Shown here piece after piece: positions 8,832-15,996 of a stretch of DNA of 64,000 nt; within the stretch, counting starts at the first letter, position 1, and the number at the start of each line of letters is the position of its first letter. The notes beneath the pieces were generated by a model, which was not told the origin of the DNA, did no database searches, and saw nothing but the letters and a program-made list of their open reading frames with translations. The translations under genes were made by a program, and so were the position numbers. The DNA is from CAYPZL01 sp964415045 (GTDB taxonomy: Bacteria; Planctomycetota; Phycisphaerae; Sedimentisphaerales; Anaerobacaceae). Where the stretch lies: NCBI GenBank assembly GCA_964415045.1, contig CAYPZL010000007.1, positions 1 through 64,000 on the forward strand, written 5' to 3'.

Positions 8832-9545
8832 GCCGGGCAAACGACTCTTGCAGTTTCTCATAAGTATGGCGTCGAGGCCTATGCCCAGGCCGAGCCCGAC
8901 ATCAGCAATTGCATCTTCTGGAACAACGCCGCCGACGATCTGTTCGGTTCCCCCGCGCGGTACAGTTGCATCGAACGCGGGGCCCCAGGCACCGGCAACT
9001 TCAGCGACGATCCGCTGTTTGCAGACCCCAACGCAGGCGATTATCATCTGCGCAGCGAGCGGGGCCGATACTGGCCTGAGTACGACCTCTGGGTTCTGGA
9101 TAAAGTTTCAAGCCCCTGCCTCGACGCCGGCGATCCGGACTCCGATTATTCGCGCGAGCGCGCCCCCAACGGCGGTCGCATCAACCTCGGCGCCTACGGC
9201 GGAACCGCATACGCCAGTCTCAGCGAAGCAGGGCAGACACGCAATCAGCCGCCTTCCTACGTCGCGATAACCTCACCGAACGATGGGGAATCGAGGTGGT
9301 CTTTGACTATCAGGGCTGAAGCGTGGGATAGTGACGGTTTCGTGGTGAGAATGGACTTCTTTGCCAAGGGCGAGAAGATCGGCGAAGACGTTGACGGCAG
9401 CGATGGGTGGGCTTCGGCTTCTCCGTGGGGCGATCTCCCTGACGGTGAGTACGATCTCGTCGCTCGGGCCATAGACAATCACGGCGCCGGCACGGACTCA
9501 GCACCCGTGCATGTGAGGTTGTATTCGGGAGCGCCTCGTCGGTAG
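8832..9545 (+). pseudogene. 5'-truncated remnant of a right-handed beta-helix surface protein
   Basis: The frame is open from 8832 (just after an in-frame TAA at 8829-8831) to the stop at 9545, about 237 codons, but has no plausible start or signal peptide. The translation shows the C-terminal end of planctomycete beta-helix proteins: ISNCIFWNN, DDPLFADPNAGDYHL, SPCLDAGDPDSDY and INLGAYGGT. An Ig-like domain follows (VAITSPNDG ... YDLVARAIDNHGAGTDS). The missing N-terminal part, normally hundreds of residues, is not upstream, where the divergent kinase pseudogene begins. The join near 8747-8831 probably marks a deletion or rearrangement. Confidence 0.75.
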
Positions 9546-9605
9546 GTGTCTGGTCGGCGCGGAGGCTCGTACCGCCTTTCGCAGGTTCCGCGACGATGCG
9601 GGAGG

Positions 9606-9685
9606 AGATTGCTTTCCCGGCGCCGGGACTCCTCGCAATGACATCAGCGGTGCGTTGCGTCATTGCGAGCGCAGCGAGGCAATCT
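9606..9685. repeat. Inverted REP-like repeat pair
   Basis: Left arm 9606-9642 (AGATTGC...CTCGCAATGAC) and right arm 9659-9685 (GTCATTGCGAGCGCAGCGA...) are imperfect reverse complements and belong to the same family as the element at 292-318. The stretch 9546-9727 holds nothing else. Confidence 0.7.
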
Positions 9686-9727
9686 ATAGCCGCACGGTTT
9701 ATGAAAGGCGCACAGAACCCGCCGGCA

Positions 9728-10561
9728 TTAGCGGGTGAATTTGAGGAACTCCTGGGCGAGGGCCTTCGTGCAGGGGCCGGGGGCGCCGTCTTTGATGGGG
9801 ACGTTGTCAAAGCTGACGACGGGGACGATGTCCCGGGTCGTCACGGCGATGAAAAGCTCATCGGCCGAGACGGCCTGTTGCGGCGTGAGGCACTCTTGCC
9901 TCACTTCCAGGCCGACGTTGCCGGCGGCGCGGATGACGAACTCGCGAGTGATCGAGGGAAGAATGTTGGCGCTGAGCGGGGCGGTCTGGAGCGTCTTGCC
10001 CTGGACGGCGAAGAACGTCGAGCCGGCTCCCTCGGTGATTCGGCCTTGCTCGTCGACCAGAATGGCCTCGTCGCAGCCCTTGTCGGTGGCGTCCTGGCGG
10101 GCCAGTACGTTGGCCAGCAGGTTGAGCGACTTGATGTCGCACCGTTTCCACCGCCAGTCCGGGTGCGTCGAGACGGCGATGCCCCGGGCCTTCTCCTGCG
10201 GGTCATCAACTAATTCGCTGACGGTCAGGAAGAAATTCGGCTCCAGATCGGTCTCCCAGACGTGGCTACGGGGGGCCGATCCCCGCGTTACGTGGAAGTA
10301 GATCTTTACGTTGGGCAGGCCGACCGTAAGAAACGCACGCTCGACCCGGTCGCGGACCAGAGAGATGTCCACGCTGGTAATCCGGATCGCCGCCAGGCTG
10401 TTGGCGAACCGCTGCAGGTGCTCCTGGAGAGCGAAGATCTTGCCGTTATAGCTGCGCAAAACCTCGTACACCCCGTCGCCGAAATACATGCCGCGGTCGA
10501 AATAGACCGGGTCCAGCTCTTCGAGGGGGACGATTCTGTCATTGAGCATCGCCAGCTTCAT
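9728..10561 (-). CDS. D-amino acid aminotransferase (class IV aminotransferase)
   Basis: 277 residues, the usual length. The PLP-binding lysine lies in CDIKSLNLLANV at residue 144, matching the position in characterised D-amino acid transaminases. ITEGAGSTFFAV and VTTRDIVPV correspond to the cofactor-phosphate and substrate-side loops. The enzyme would interconvert D-alanine and D-glutamate with their keto acids in the cytoplasm, supplying peptidoglycan precursors or degrading D-amino acids. A branched-chain aminotransferase or aminodeoxychorismate lyase is the main alternative within the fold, but the RWKRCDIKSLNLL pattern favours the D-specific group. It is transcribed alone, divergent from rplU. 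Confidence 0.87.
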   Translation of the reverse strand: MKLAMLNDRIVPLEELDPVYFDRGMYFGDGVYEVLRSYNGKIFALQEHLQRFANSLAAIRITSVDISLVRDRVERAFLTVGLPNVKIYFHVTRGSAPRSHVWETDLEPNFFLTVSELVDDPQEKARGIAVSTHPDWRWKRCDIKSLNLLANVLARQDATDKGCDEAILVDEQGRITEGAGSTFFAVQGKTLQTAPLSANILPSITREFVIRAAGNVGLEVRQECLTPQQAVSADELFIAVTTRDIVPVVSFDNVPIKDGAPGPCTKALAQEFLKFTR

Positions 10562-10640
10562 TCAGGCACTCCCGAAAAGGTGTCCGTTCGCATTCGAGCA
10601 AGGCCGAGCCCGTAGGATACAAAAATACGGGAGAAATGTC

Positions 10641-10669
10641 TTTACAAAAAGGGCCGGTGACCGTATTAT
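10641..10669 (+). promoter_or_regulatory. Sigma-70 promoter of rplU
   Basis: TTTACA (10641-10646), 17 base spacer, TATTAT (10664-10669). The start point would be near 10676, giving a leader of about 38 bases with GGAG at 10703-10706. Confidence 0.7.
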
Positions 10670-10713
10670 ACGGATTTTCCCAAGATACCAAGCTTTGAAC
10701 CTGGAGTTTGCAG

Positions 10714-11043
10714 ATGTACGCAGTAGTTGAGCAAGGTGGAAAACAATACAAGGTGGCCGAGGGCGACCGGCTGAACATTGACCTGGCGGACGTGGCGCCG
10801 GACGCCGAGACGATCGAGCTGGACAAGGTCCTGTTCGTCGGCGACGGCGAAACGAGCAAGGTGGGCAAGCCGTACGTCGAGGGGGCCAAGGTCGTGGCGT
10901 CCTTCAACGGGAAGGCGGAAGAGGCCGTGGTGAAGGGCCAAAAGCTCTACGTGACGCATTTCCGCCGCCGCAAGAACAGCCGCAGTCGGATCGGACACCG
11001 GCAGAAGTATTTACAGGTGACGATTGACAAGATCGAGGCTTAG
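10714..11043 (+). CDS. rplU: 50S ribosomal protein L21
   Basis: 109 residues starting MYAVVEQGGKQYKV, the canonical N-terminus of bacterial L21, and containing the family signature KKxxR-like region THFRRRKNSRSRIGHRQKY. It binds 23S rRNA in the large subunit. I chose ATG 10714 over an in-frame TTG two codons earlier because GGAG lies seven bases upstream and the protein then begins at the conserved methionine. In most bacteria rpmA (L27) follows directly; here the next gene is convergent and overlaps the stop codon by four bases, so rplU is a single-gene transcript. Confidence 0.97.
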   Translation: MYAVVEQGGKQYKVAEGDRLNIDLADVAPDAETIELDKVLFVGDGETSKVGKPYVEGAKVVASFNGKAEEAVVKGQKLYVTHFRRRKNSRSRIGHRQKYLQVTIDKIEA

Positions 11044-11690
11044 CCCTCGCTTTTCGCCGCCTCTTCTCGCAGGAGATTCCCGGCCCGTTCGCGCCATGCG
11101 TTCGGGCCGTTCGTTTTGAAGTACTCGAAGGATTCGTTATCCACCAATCGGCCCAGCAGGCTCTTGCGGTCGGCCGGGCTCGGCAGAGTCTCGATGATCT
11201 GCTTGCGAACCGCCTGCAATTCCGCCAGGAACCGGCCGTGCTCTTCCCCGAAGGCCGCTTCGATTTGTTTGCGGATGTGACCGGCGTAAGCGGGACAATA
11301 TCCGGCGGTCCCGATGGCGATTTGCAGGTCTCCCCTTTTGACCACGGCCGGGACGAAGAAGTCGCACAACTCCGGACAGTCCACGACGTTGCACAGAATC
11401 TCCAGCGCCTGGCAGTCCCGATAGACCTGCTCGTTTGTTTTCGCGTCGTTGGTGGCCGCGATGACCAGCACCGCCTGGCTGATGTACTCCCGGGAATACT
11501 TCGAGCGAATCAGTTCCGCGCCGGTTCGCGCGCAGAGGCTCGTGAGCGTGTCACTGGCCTGCGGGGTCACGACGACCAGACGCGCGCCGGCCTCCAGGAG
11601 GGCCTCGGCCTTGCGCACCGCCACGGCGCCTCCGCCCACCAGTACCACTCGGCGCCCGCTCAATTCCAGAAATATCGGATACTTTGCCAT
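11040..11690 (-). CDS. Precorrin-2 dehydrogenase/sirohydrochlorin ferrochelatase (Met8p/CysG N-terminal type)
   Basis: 216 residues. The N-terminus YPIFLELSGRRVVLVGGGAVAVRKAEALL is the NAD-binding Rossmann fold of siroheme synthase, and ATNDAKTNEQV plus CNVVDCPELCDFFVPAVVKRGDLQIAIGT (residues about 85-145) match the dimerisation and active-site part of the family. It would oxidise precorrin-2 and insert iron to make siroheme for sulfite or nitrite reductase, or feed heme made by the alternative route. The usual neighbours (hemA, hemC, cobA) are absent. Convergent with rplU; the first codons are preceded by a region that also serves the divergent fumarase gene. Confidence 0.88.
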   Translation of the reverse strand: MAKYPIFLELSGRRVVLVGGGAVAVRKAEALLEAGARLVVVTPQASDTLTSLCARTGAELIRSKYSREYISQAVLVIAATNDAKTNEQVYRDCQALEILCNVVDCPELCDFFVPAVVKRGDLQIAIGTAGYCPAYAGHIRKQIEAAFGEEHGRFLAELQAVRKQIIETLPSPADRKSLLGRLVDNESFEYFKTNGPNAWRERAGNLLREEAAKSEG

Positions 11691-11817
11691 CGCCGCGCAT
11701 TATAACAACGCCCATACCCGTTCGATACAGGATTCAAGCGCTTTTGGGCAGAATACGAACAAATCTTCAACTTTTCGCAAATGACGGGTCTTCCGGGTGC
11801 AAAGAGCGATTCCGGGC

Positions 11818-11846
11818 TTTGCAAAGGGAGATCGCTTGGCTATGAT
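11818..11846 (+). promoter_or_regulatory. Predicted promoter of the fumarase beta/YchF-like operon
   Basis: TTTGCA (11818-11823), 17 base spacer, TATGAT (11841-11846). The start point near 11853 would give a leader of about 59 bases. Confidence 0.5.
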
Positions 11847-11911
11847 GTGAGTTTCGTCGCGTGCCAACTTGTTGCGTGGCGATATGCCCACGCGTCCGGG
11901 AGTTTGACAGG

Positions 11912-12457
11912 ATGAAAGAATTGCGACCACCGTTGAGTGAAGCGGATATCCGCCCGTTGAAGGCGGGTGATGAGGTTTCGGTGAGCGGGACGGTGTACAC
12001 GGCCCGCGACATGGCTCACAAGCGTCTTTGCGCGGCTCTGGCGCGGGGCGAGTCGCTTCCGATAGACCTGGAGGGCGCGATGATCTACTTCGTGGGGCCC
12101 ACTCCGGCGCGGGCGGGCGCGGTGATCGGTGCGGCCGGGCCTACGACCTCGTCGCGCATGGATCCGTTCAGTCCGACGCTGATCGCTCACGGTCTGCGGG
12201 CGATGATCGGCAAAGGCTATCGAGGCGATTCGGTCCGACGGGCTTTGCAGGAGCATGGCGCGGTGCATTTGGCCACCCTCGGAGGCGCCGGGGCGCTGCT
12301 GAGCCGTCATATCGTCGCGGCCGAGGTGGTCGCGTATGAGGACCTCGGAACCGAGGCCATCCGTCGCCTGGAGGTAGTTGATTTCCCCGCCGTCGTGGCC
12401 TATGATGCCGCCGGAGGGGATGTGTATGCGATGAATGCGAAAATCTCTGGAGAATAG
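11912..12457 (+). CDS. Fumarate hydratase class I, beta subunit (C-terminal domain protein)
   Basis: 181 residues from ATG 11912, matching the length of stand-alone beta subunits of two-subunit Fe-S fumarases or L(+)-tartrate dehydratases. Signatures are DLEGAMIYFVGPTPA, AAGPTTSSRMDPF and EDLGTEAIRRLEVVDFPAVV, which form the swivelling domain that binds the dicarboxylate. It needs an alpha subunit carrying the 4Fe-4S cluster, which is not in this window. The ORF could open earlier (11861), but GGAG at 11899-11902 and the family N-terminus support 11912. It is followed three bases later by the YchF-like gene, so the two are co-transcribed. Fumarase versus tartrate dehydratase cannot be decided by eye. 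Confidence 0.88.
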   Translation: MKELRPPLSEADIRPLKAGDEVSVSGTVYTARDMAHKRLCAALARGESLPIDLEGAMIYFVGPTPARAGAVIGAAGPTTSSRMDPFSPTLIAHGLRAMIGKGYRGDSVRRALQEHGAVHLATLGGAGALLSRHIVAAEVVAYEDLGTEAIRRLEVVDFPAVVAYDAAGGDVYAMNAKISGE

Positions 12458-12460
12458 AAA

Positions 12461-13528
12461 ATGCAGGCAGCATTGCTCGGCCTCATGCAGTCAGGCAAGA
12501 GCACGATCTTCTCGGCGATCAGCGGCAAGGCCATACCGCCGATGGGCGCCACCGCGATCGAGGAGGCGATTGTGCCGGTGCCCGACGAACGCCTGAATTG
12601 GCTGACGGGCCTGTATCAGCCCAAGAAAACCACCCGGGCGACAATCGACGTGCTCGATTTGCCCGGCTTCAATTTCAGCGACGACCACGGCCGGGCCGCC
12701 GCGCGACGGCTGATCAACCAGATCCGCACGACGGATATGCTCGTTCTGACGATCCGGGCCTTCGAGAACTCCGCGGTGCCGGCCCCCGGCGGCGTCAATG
12801 CCGGGCGGGACCTGGCCGATCTGCGGACGGAGTTGCTGCTGGCCGATCTGGAACTGGTGACGACGCGGATCGAGAGGCTCGAAAAACAGGTGCACAGGCC
12901 GACGAAGACCCAGGCCAAGGATAAGGCGGAACTGGCTTTGCAGAAGAGGCTCCAGGAGGCCATCGAGGCCGAGCGCCCGATCAGCTCGGCCATTGAGACG
13001 GATCAGGAGCAGGCCATGATCAAATCGTTGGGTTTTCTCACGCAGAAGCCCGTCGCCGTGGTGGTAAACGTGGGCGAGGACGATCTTGGCAGGGCGCCCG
13101 ATCTTGGTGAGGTGGTGGACGGTTCCGTTCCCGTGGTGGCGATGTGTGCGAAGCTCGAAAACGAGCTGGCGCAGTTGGACGATGAGAGCCGTGAGGCATT
13201 CAAGGCGGATTTGGGGATCGAGGAGTCGGCCGCTGAGAAGTTCGTGCAAGTGTGCTACTCGGCTCTCGGGCTCATCAGCTTTCTGACGGTGGGCAAGGAC
13301 GAGGTGCGGGCCTGGCCCATCCACAAGGGCACGATCGCGGTCGACGCCGCCGGCAAGGTGCACACCGACATCAAGCGGGGCTTCATCCGGGCCGAGACGA
13401 TGGCCTTCGCCGATCTGAAGGAATTGGGCGATGAGAAGGCGGTGAAGGCGGCGGGCAAGACGAGGCTCGAGGGCAAGGAATACGTCGTCCAGGACGGCGA
13501 CATCATCAATTTTCGCTTCAATATATAG
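12461..13528 (+). CDS. YchF/Obg-like family GTPase or ATPase paralogue with an altered P-loop
   Basis: 355 residues, close to YchF (about 363), and alignable to it along the full length: N-terminal nucleotide domain, central coiled-coil segment (about 120-180), and C-terminal TGS-like domain ending EGKEYVVQDGDIINFRFNI. FLTVGKDEVRAWPI and TDIKRGFIRAETM are typical YchF segments. The Walker A is GLMQSGKST rather than the classic GLPNVGKST, and the helix after it is also divergent (IFSAISGKAIPPMG). This suggests a paralogue and not the housekeeping copy. YchF proteins bind ribosomes and prefer ATP; whether this one does is unknown. It lies three bases after the fumarase subunit gene. Confidence 0.85.
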   Translation: MQAALLGLMQSGKSTIFSAISGKAIPPMGATAIEEAIVPVPDERLNWLTGLYQPKKTTRATIDVLDLPGFNFSDDHGRAAARRLINQIRTTDMLVLTIRAFENSAVPAPGGVNAGRDLADLRTELLLADLELVTTRIERLEKQVHRPTKTQAKDKAELALQKRLQEAIEAERPISSAIETDQEQAMIKSLGFLTQKPVAVVVNVGEDDLGRAPDLGEVVDGSVPVVAMCAKLENELAQLDDESREAFKADLGIEESAAEKFVQVCYSALGLISFLTVGKDEVRAWPIHKGTIAVDAAGKVHTDIKRGFIRAETMAFADLKELGDEKAVKAAGKTRLEGKEYVVQDGDIINFRFNI

Positions 13529-13554
13529 AATGAAGAAGAGGAGTAGCGCAGCCT

Positions 13555-14589
13555 ATGAAAGCCGCCGTATTGACAGGCATCGGCCAGATGGAGGTCAGGG
13601 ACGTTCCCGATCCCCGGATCGAGAAGGACACGGACGTATTGCTGAAGATCGAGAAGGTAGGCGTCTGTGGATCGGACGTACACTACTATGAAACGGGGAG
13701 GATCGGGTCCCAGGTCGTCGAGTTTCCCTACATCGTGGGACACGAATGTGCCGCGACCGTGGTCGAGGTCGGAGACGCGGTGAAGCGCGTGAAAACCGGG
13801 GACCAGATCGTCGTCGAGCCGGCGGTGTCGTGCCATCAGTGCGACCAGTGTCGGCAGGGGCGGGAGAACACCTGTTTCAATCTGCGTTTCCTGGGCACGC
13901 CGGGGCAGGGCGACGGGTGCTTGAGCGAGCTGCTCGTGATGCCCGATGAGTGTTGCTTTCCCACGCACGGCGCGATCACGATCGAGCAGGGGGTTCTGTG
14001 CGAGCCGCTGGCCATCGCGGTGTACGCGGTGAAGCAGTCCGGCGTTCGCGAAGGGGCGGACGTGGCGGTCCTGGGGGCCGGCCCGATCGGCCTGAGCTGC
14101 ATGGTCTGTGCCCGGGCCCGGGCGGTGCGCAGTTGCTACATGACCGAGAAGATTCCCGAGCGGGTCGCGGTCGCGCGCACCGGCGGGGCCACCTGGGTGG
14201 GCAATCCGCTCGAGGAAGACGTGGTCGCGGCGATCCTGGCGCAGCAGCCGCTCGGTATGGACGTGGTCTATGAATGTGCGGGGCAGCAGGAGACGATCGA
14301 TCAGGCCGTGGAATTGCTCAAGCCCGGCGGAACGCTCATGCTCATTGGCATCCCACGCGAGGACCGCGTGGCATTCTCCATCGACAAGATACGCCGGAAG
14401 GAGATAACGATCGTCAACGTGCGTCGGCAGAACGGCTGTACGCAGGAGGCAATCGACTGGATCGCGGCGGGCAAGGTGCACGTGGATTTCATGGTGACCC
14501 ATCGCTTCGGACTCGAACGCGCCAAGGAGGCCTTCGACCTGGTCGCAGGGTATCGGGACGGCGCAGTCAAGGCGATGATCGAGATGTGA
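13555..14589 (+). CDS. Zinc-dependent alcohol dehydrogenase, sorbitol/L-iditol dehydrogenase-like
   Basis: 344 residues, medium-chain dehydrogenase family. Visible motifs are VGVCGSDVHYYETG (catalytic zinc cysteine, residues about 36-49), GHECA (zinc ligand histidine/glutamate), the structural-zinc cluster CHQCDQCRQGRENTC (about residues 93-107), and AVLGAGPIGLSCM for NAD(H). CGSDVHY is typical of sorbitol, xylitol and threonine dehydrogenases. It would oxidise a polyol or secondary alcohol in the cytoplasm. It starts 26 bases after the YchF-like gene and may belong to the same transcript; a functional link is not obvious. The ribosome site is AGGAG about 14 bases before the ATG. Confidence 0.88.
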   Translation: MKAAVLTGIGQMEVRDVPDPRIEKDTDVLLKIEKVGVCGSDVHYYETGRIGSQVVEFPYIVGHECAATVVEVGDAVKRVKTGDQIVVEPAVSCHQCDQCRQGRENTCFNLRFLGTPGQGDGCLSELLVMPDECCFPTHGAITIEQGVLCEPLAIAVYAVKQSGVREGADVAVLGAGPIGLSCMVCARARAVRSCYMTEKIPERVAVARTGGATWVGNPLEEDVVAAILAQQPLGMDVVYECAGQQETIDQAVELLKPGGTLMLIGIPREDRVAFSIDKIRRKEITIVNVRRQNGCTQEAIDWIAAGKVHVDFMVTHRFGLERAKEAFDLVAGYRDGAVKAMIEM

Positions 14590-14684
14590 AACGCGTGCCG
14601 GGCAAAATGGTTGTGGCCGCGGTAGCATCATGCCATGCGGGGCGGACCGTCGCGTTTGTTGTCACAGCAAGTTGTGAGTAGAGG

Positions 14685-15935
14685 ATGAATCACCATCTCA
14701 AGAAGGCCAGTATCATCAGTATTGGCAACGAGGTATTGAGCGGTCGGACGGTTGATACGAACGCTGCTTATATTGCCCGGCAGTTGAGGACCGTCGGTGT
14801 TCCGGTCATCAGTTCCTATACGGTGCCCGACGAGGAGGCGGCGATCCAGCGAGCCCTCCAGTTGGCCGGCCAGGACGCGGACGTGGTTATCACCACCGGG
14901 GGGCTCGGGCCGACCGACGACGATCTGACCCGCCAGGCCTTCGCCGCGTATCTCGGTGTCGACTTGGTGCTCCAGGAAGATCTGCTCGCCAGGCTGCGAG
15001 AGTTCTTCGAGCGTCGCGGCCGGGCGATGGCCGAGAAGAATACGATTCAGGCCTGCCTTCCGACGGGCGCAACGGCCATCGAGAACGAAATGGGGACCGC
15101 GCCGGGCCTCATGGTCGAAAGAGAGGGGCGGTTGCTTCTGGCCCTTCCCGGCGTCCCCAGGGAAATGCGGCACATGCTCGATACCGTCGTTGTGTCTCGC
15201 CTGAGAGCGATGGCGTCGGGCCAGAGCGTCGTGGTTCGCAGGCTCCGCTGTTACGGGGCCGGCGAATCGAATATTGCCGAGATGCTCGGCCAGGCGATGC
15301 GGCGCGGACGGAATCCGTTGGTCAACTGCACCGCCAGCGCCGGCATCATCACCCTCGAAATCGTTGCAACCGGCCCTGACCGAGGCCAGGCGGAAGAGAT
15401 GGCCTCCGCCGAGGAGGCCGCCCTACGTGAGATTCTGGGCTCGCTGGTGTACGGGACCGGTGACCAGAGTCTCGCCGAGGTGGTCGGGCAGCGCCTGACG
15501 CAGTCGGGCAGGACGCTGGCGGTGGCGGAGTCGTGCACGGGCGGGCTCCTGGCGAAGCTCATTACGGATGTACCAGGGGCGAGCCGGTACTTCGCGGGAG
15601 GCTGGATCGCCTACAGCAACGAGATCAAGACCCGCGAATTGGGCGTGCCTCAGGAACTCCTCGACGCGCACGGCGCCGTGAGCGAGCCGGTGGCCGCGGC
15701 CATGGCGCAAGGGGCGCGACGCAAAGCCGGGGCCGATCTGGCCGTGGCGATCACCGGCATCGCCGGGCCGACAGGCGGGAGCGAACAAAAACCCGTGGGG
15801 CTTGTATATATTGCTGTGAGTGGTCAGGAAGGTACTGACACACCCAAGTACGTTTTCCCTCAAGATCGAAGCTCCGTGCGGCTGCGGGCGGCGCAGACGG
15901 CGCTGGATACCCTTCGCCTGCGATTGGAGGTTTGA
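14685..15935 (+). CDS. cinA: CinA family protein (MoaB-like domain plus PncC nicotinamide-nucleotide amidase)
   Basis: 416 residues, the standard two-domain length. The N-terminal MoCF/COG1058 domain shows SIGNEVLSGRTVDTNAAYIA and TTGGLGPTDDDLTRQA. The C-terminal PncC domain shows AVAESCTGGLLAKLITDVPGASR with its conserved serine and cysteine, and ITGIAGPTGGSEQKPVG. The enzyme converts nicotinamide mononucleotide to nicotinate mononucleotide and may hydrolyse ADP-ribose, so it recycles NAD breakdown products. Its stop codon overlaps the -35 box of the promoter for the following secretion ATPase gene. Confidence 0.94.
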   Translation: MNHHLKKASIISIGNEVLSGRTVDTNAAYIARQLRTVGVPVISSYTVPDEEAAIQRALQLAGQDADVVITTGGLGPTDDDLTRQAFAAYLGVDLVLQEDLLARLREFFERRGRAMAEKNTIQACLPTGATAIENEMGTAPGLMVEREGRLLLALPGVPREMRHMLDTVVVSRLRAMASGQSVVVRRLRCYGAGESNIAEMLGQAMRRGRNPLVNCTASAGIITLEIVATGPDRGQAEEMASAEEAALREILGSLVYGTGDQSLAEVVGQRLTQSGRTLAVAESCTGGLLAKLITDVPGASRYFAGGWIAYSNEIKTRELGVPQELLDAHGAVSEPVAAAMAQGARRKAGADLAVAITGIAGPTGGSEQKPVGLVYIAVSGQEGTDTPKYVFPQDRSSVRLRAAQTALDTLRLRLEV

Positions 15936-15960
15936 CTTGTCCGGTCGAAAGTGATATAAT
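15932..15960 (+). promoter_or_regulatory. Strong promoter of the first pilB/gspE gene
   Basis: TTGACT (15932-15937), 17 base spacer, TATAAT (15955-15960) with an extended -10 TG at 15952-15953. It overlaps the cinA stop codon. The start point would be near 15967, 30 bases before the start codon. Confidence 0.8.
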
Positions 15961-15996
15961 CAGGCATGACCGGTGGTATCGACAGGTGAGGTTTGT

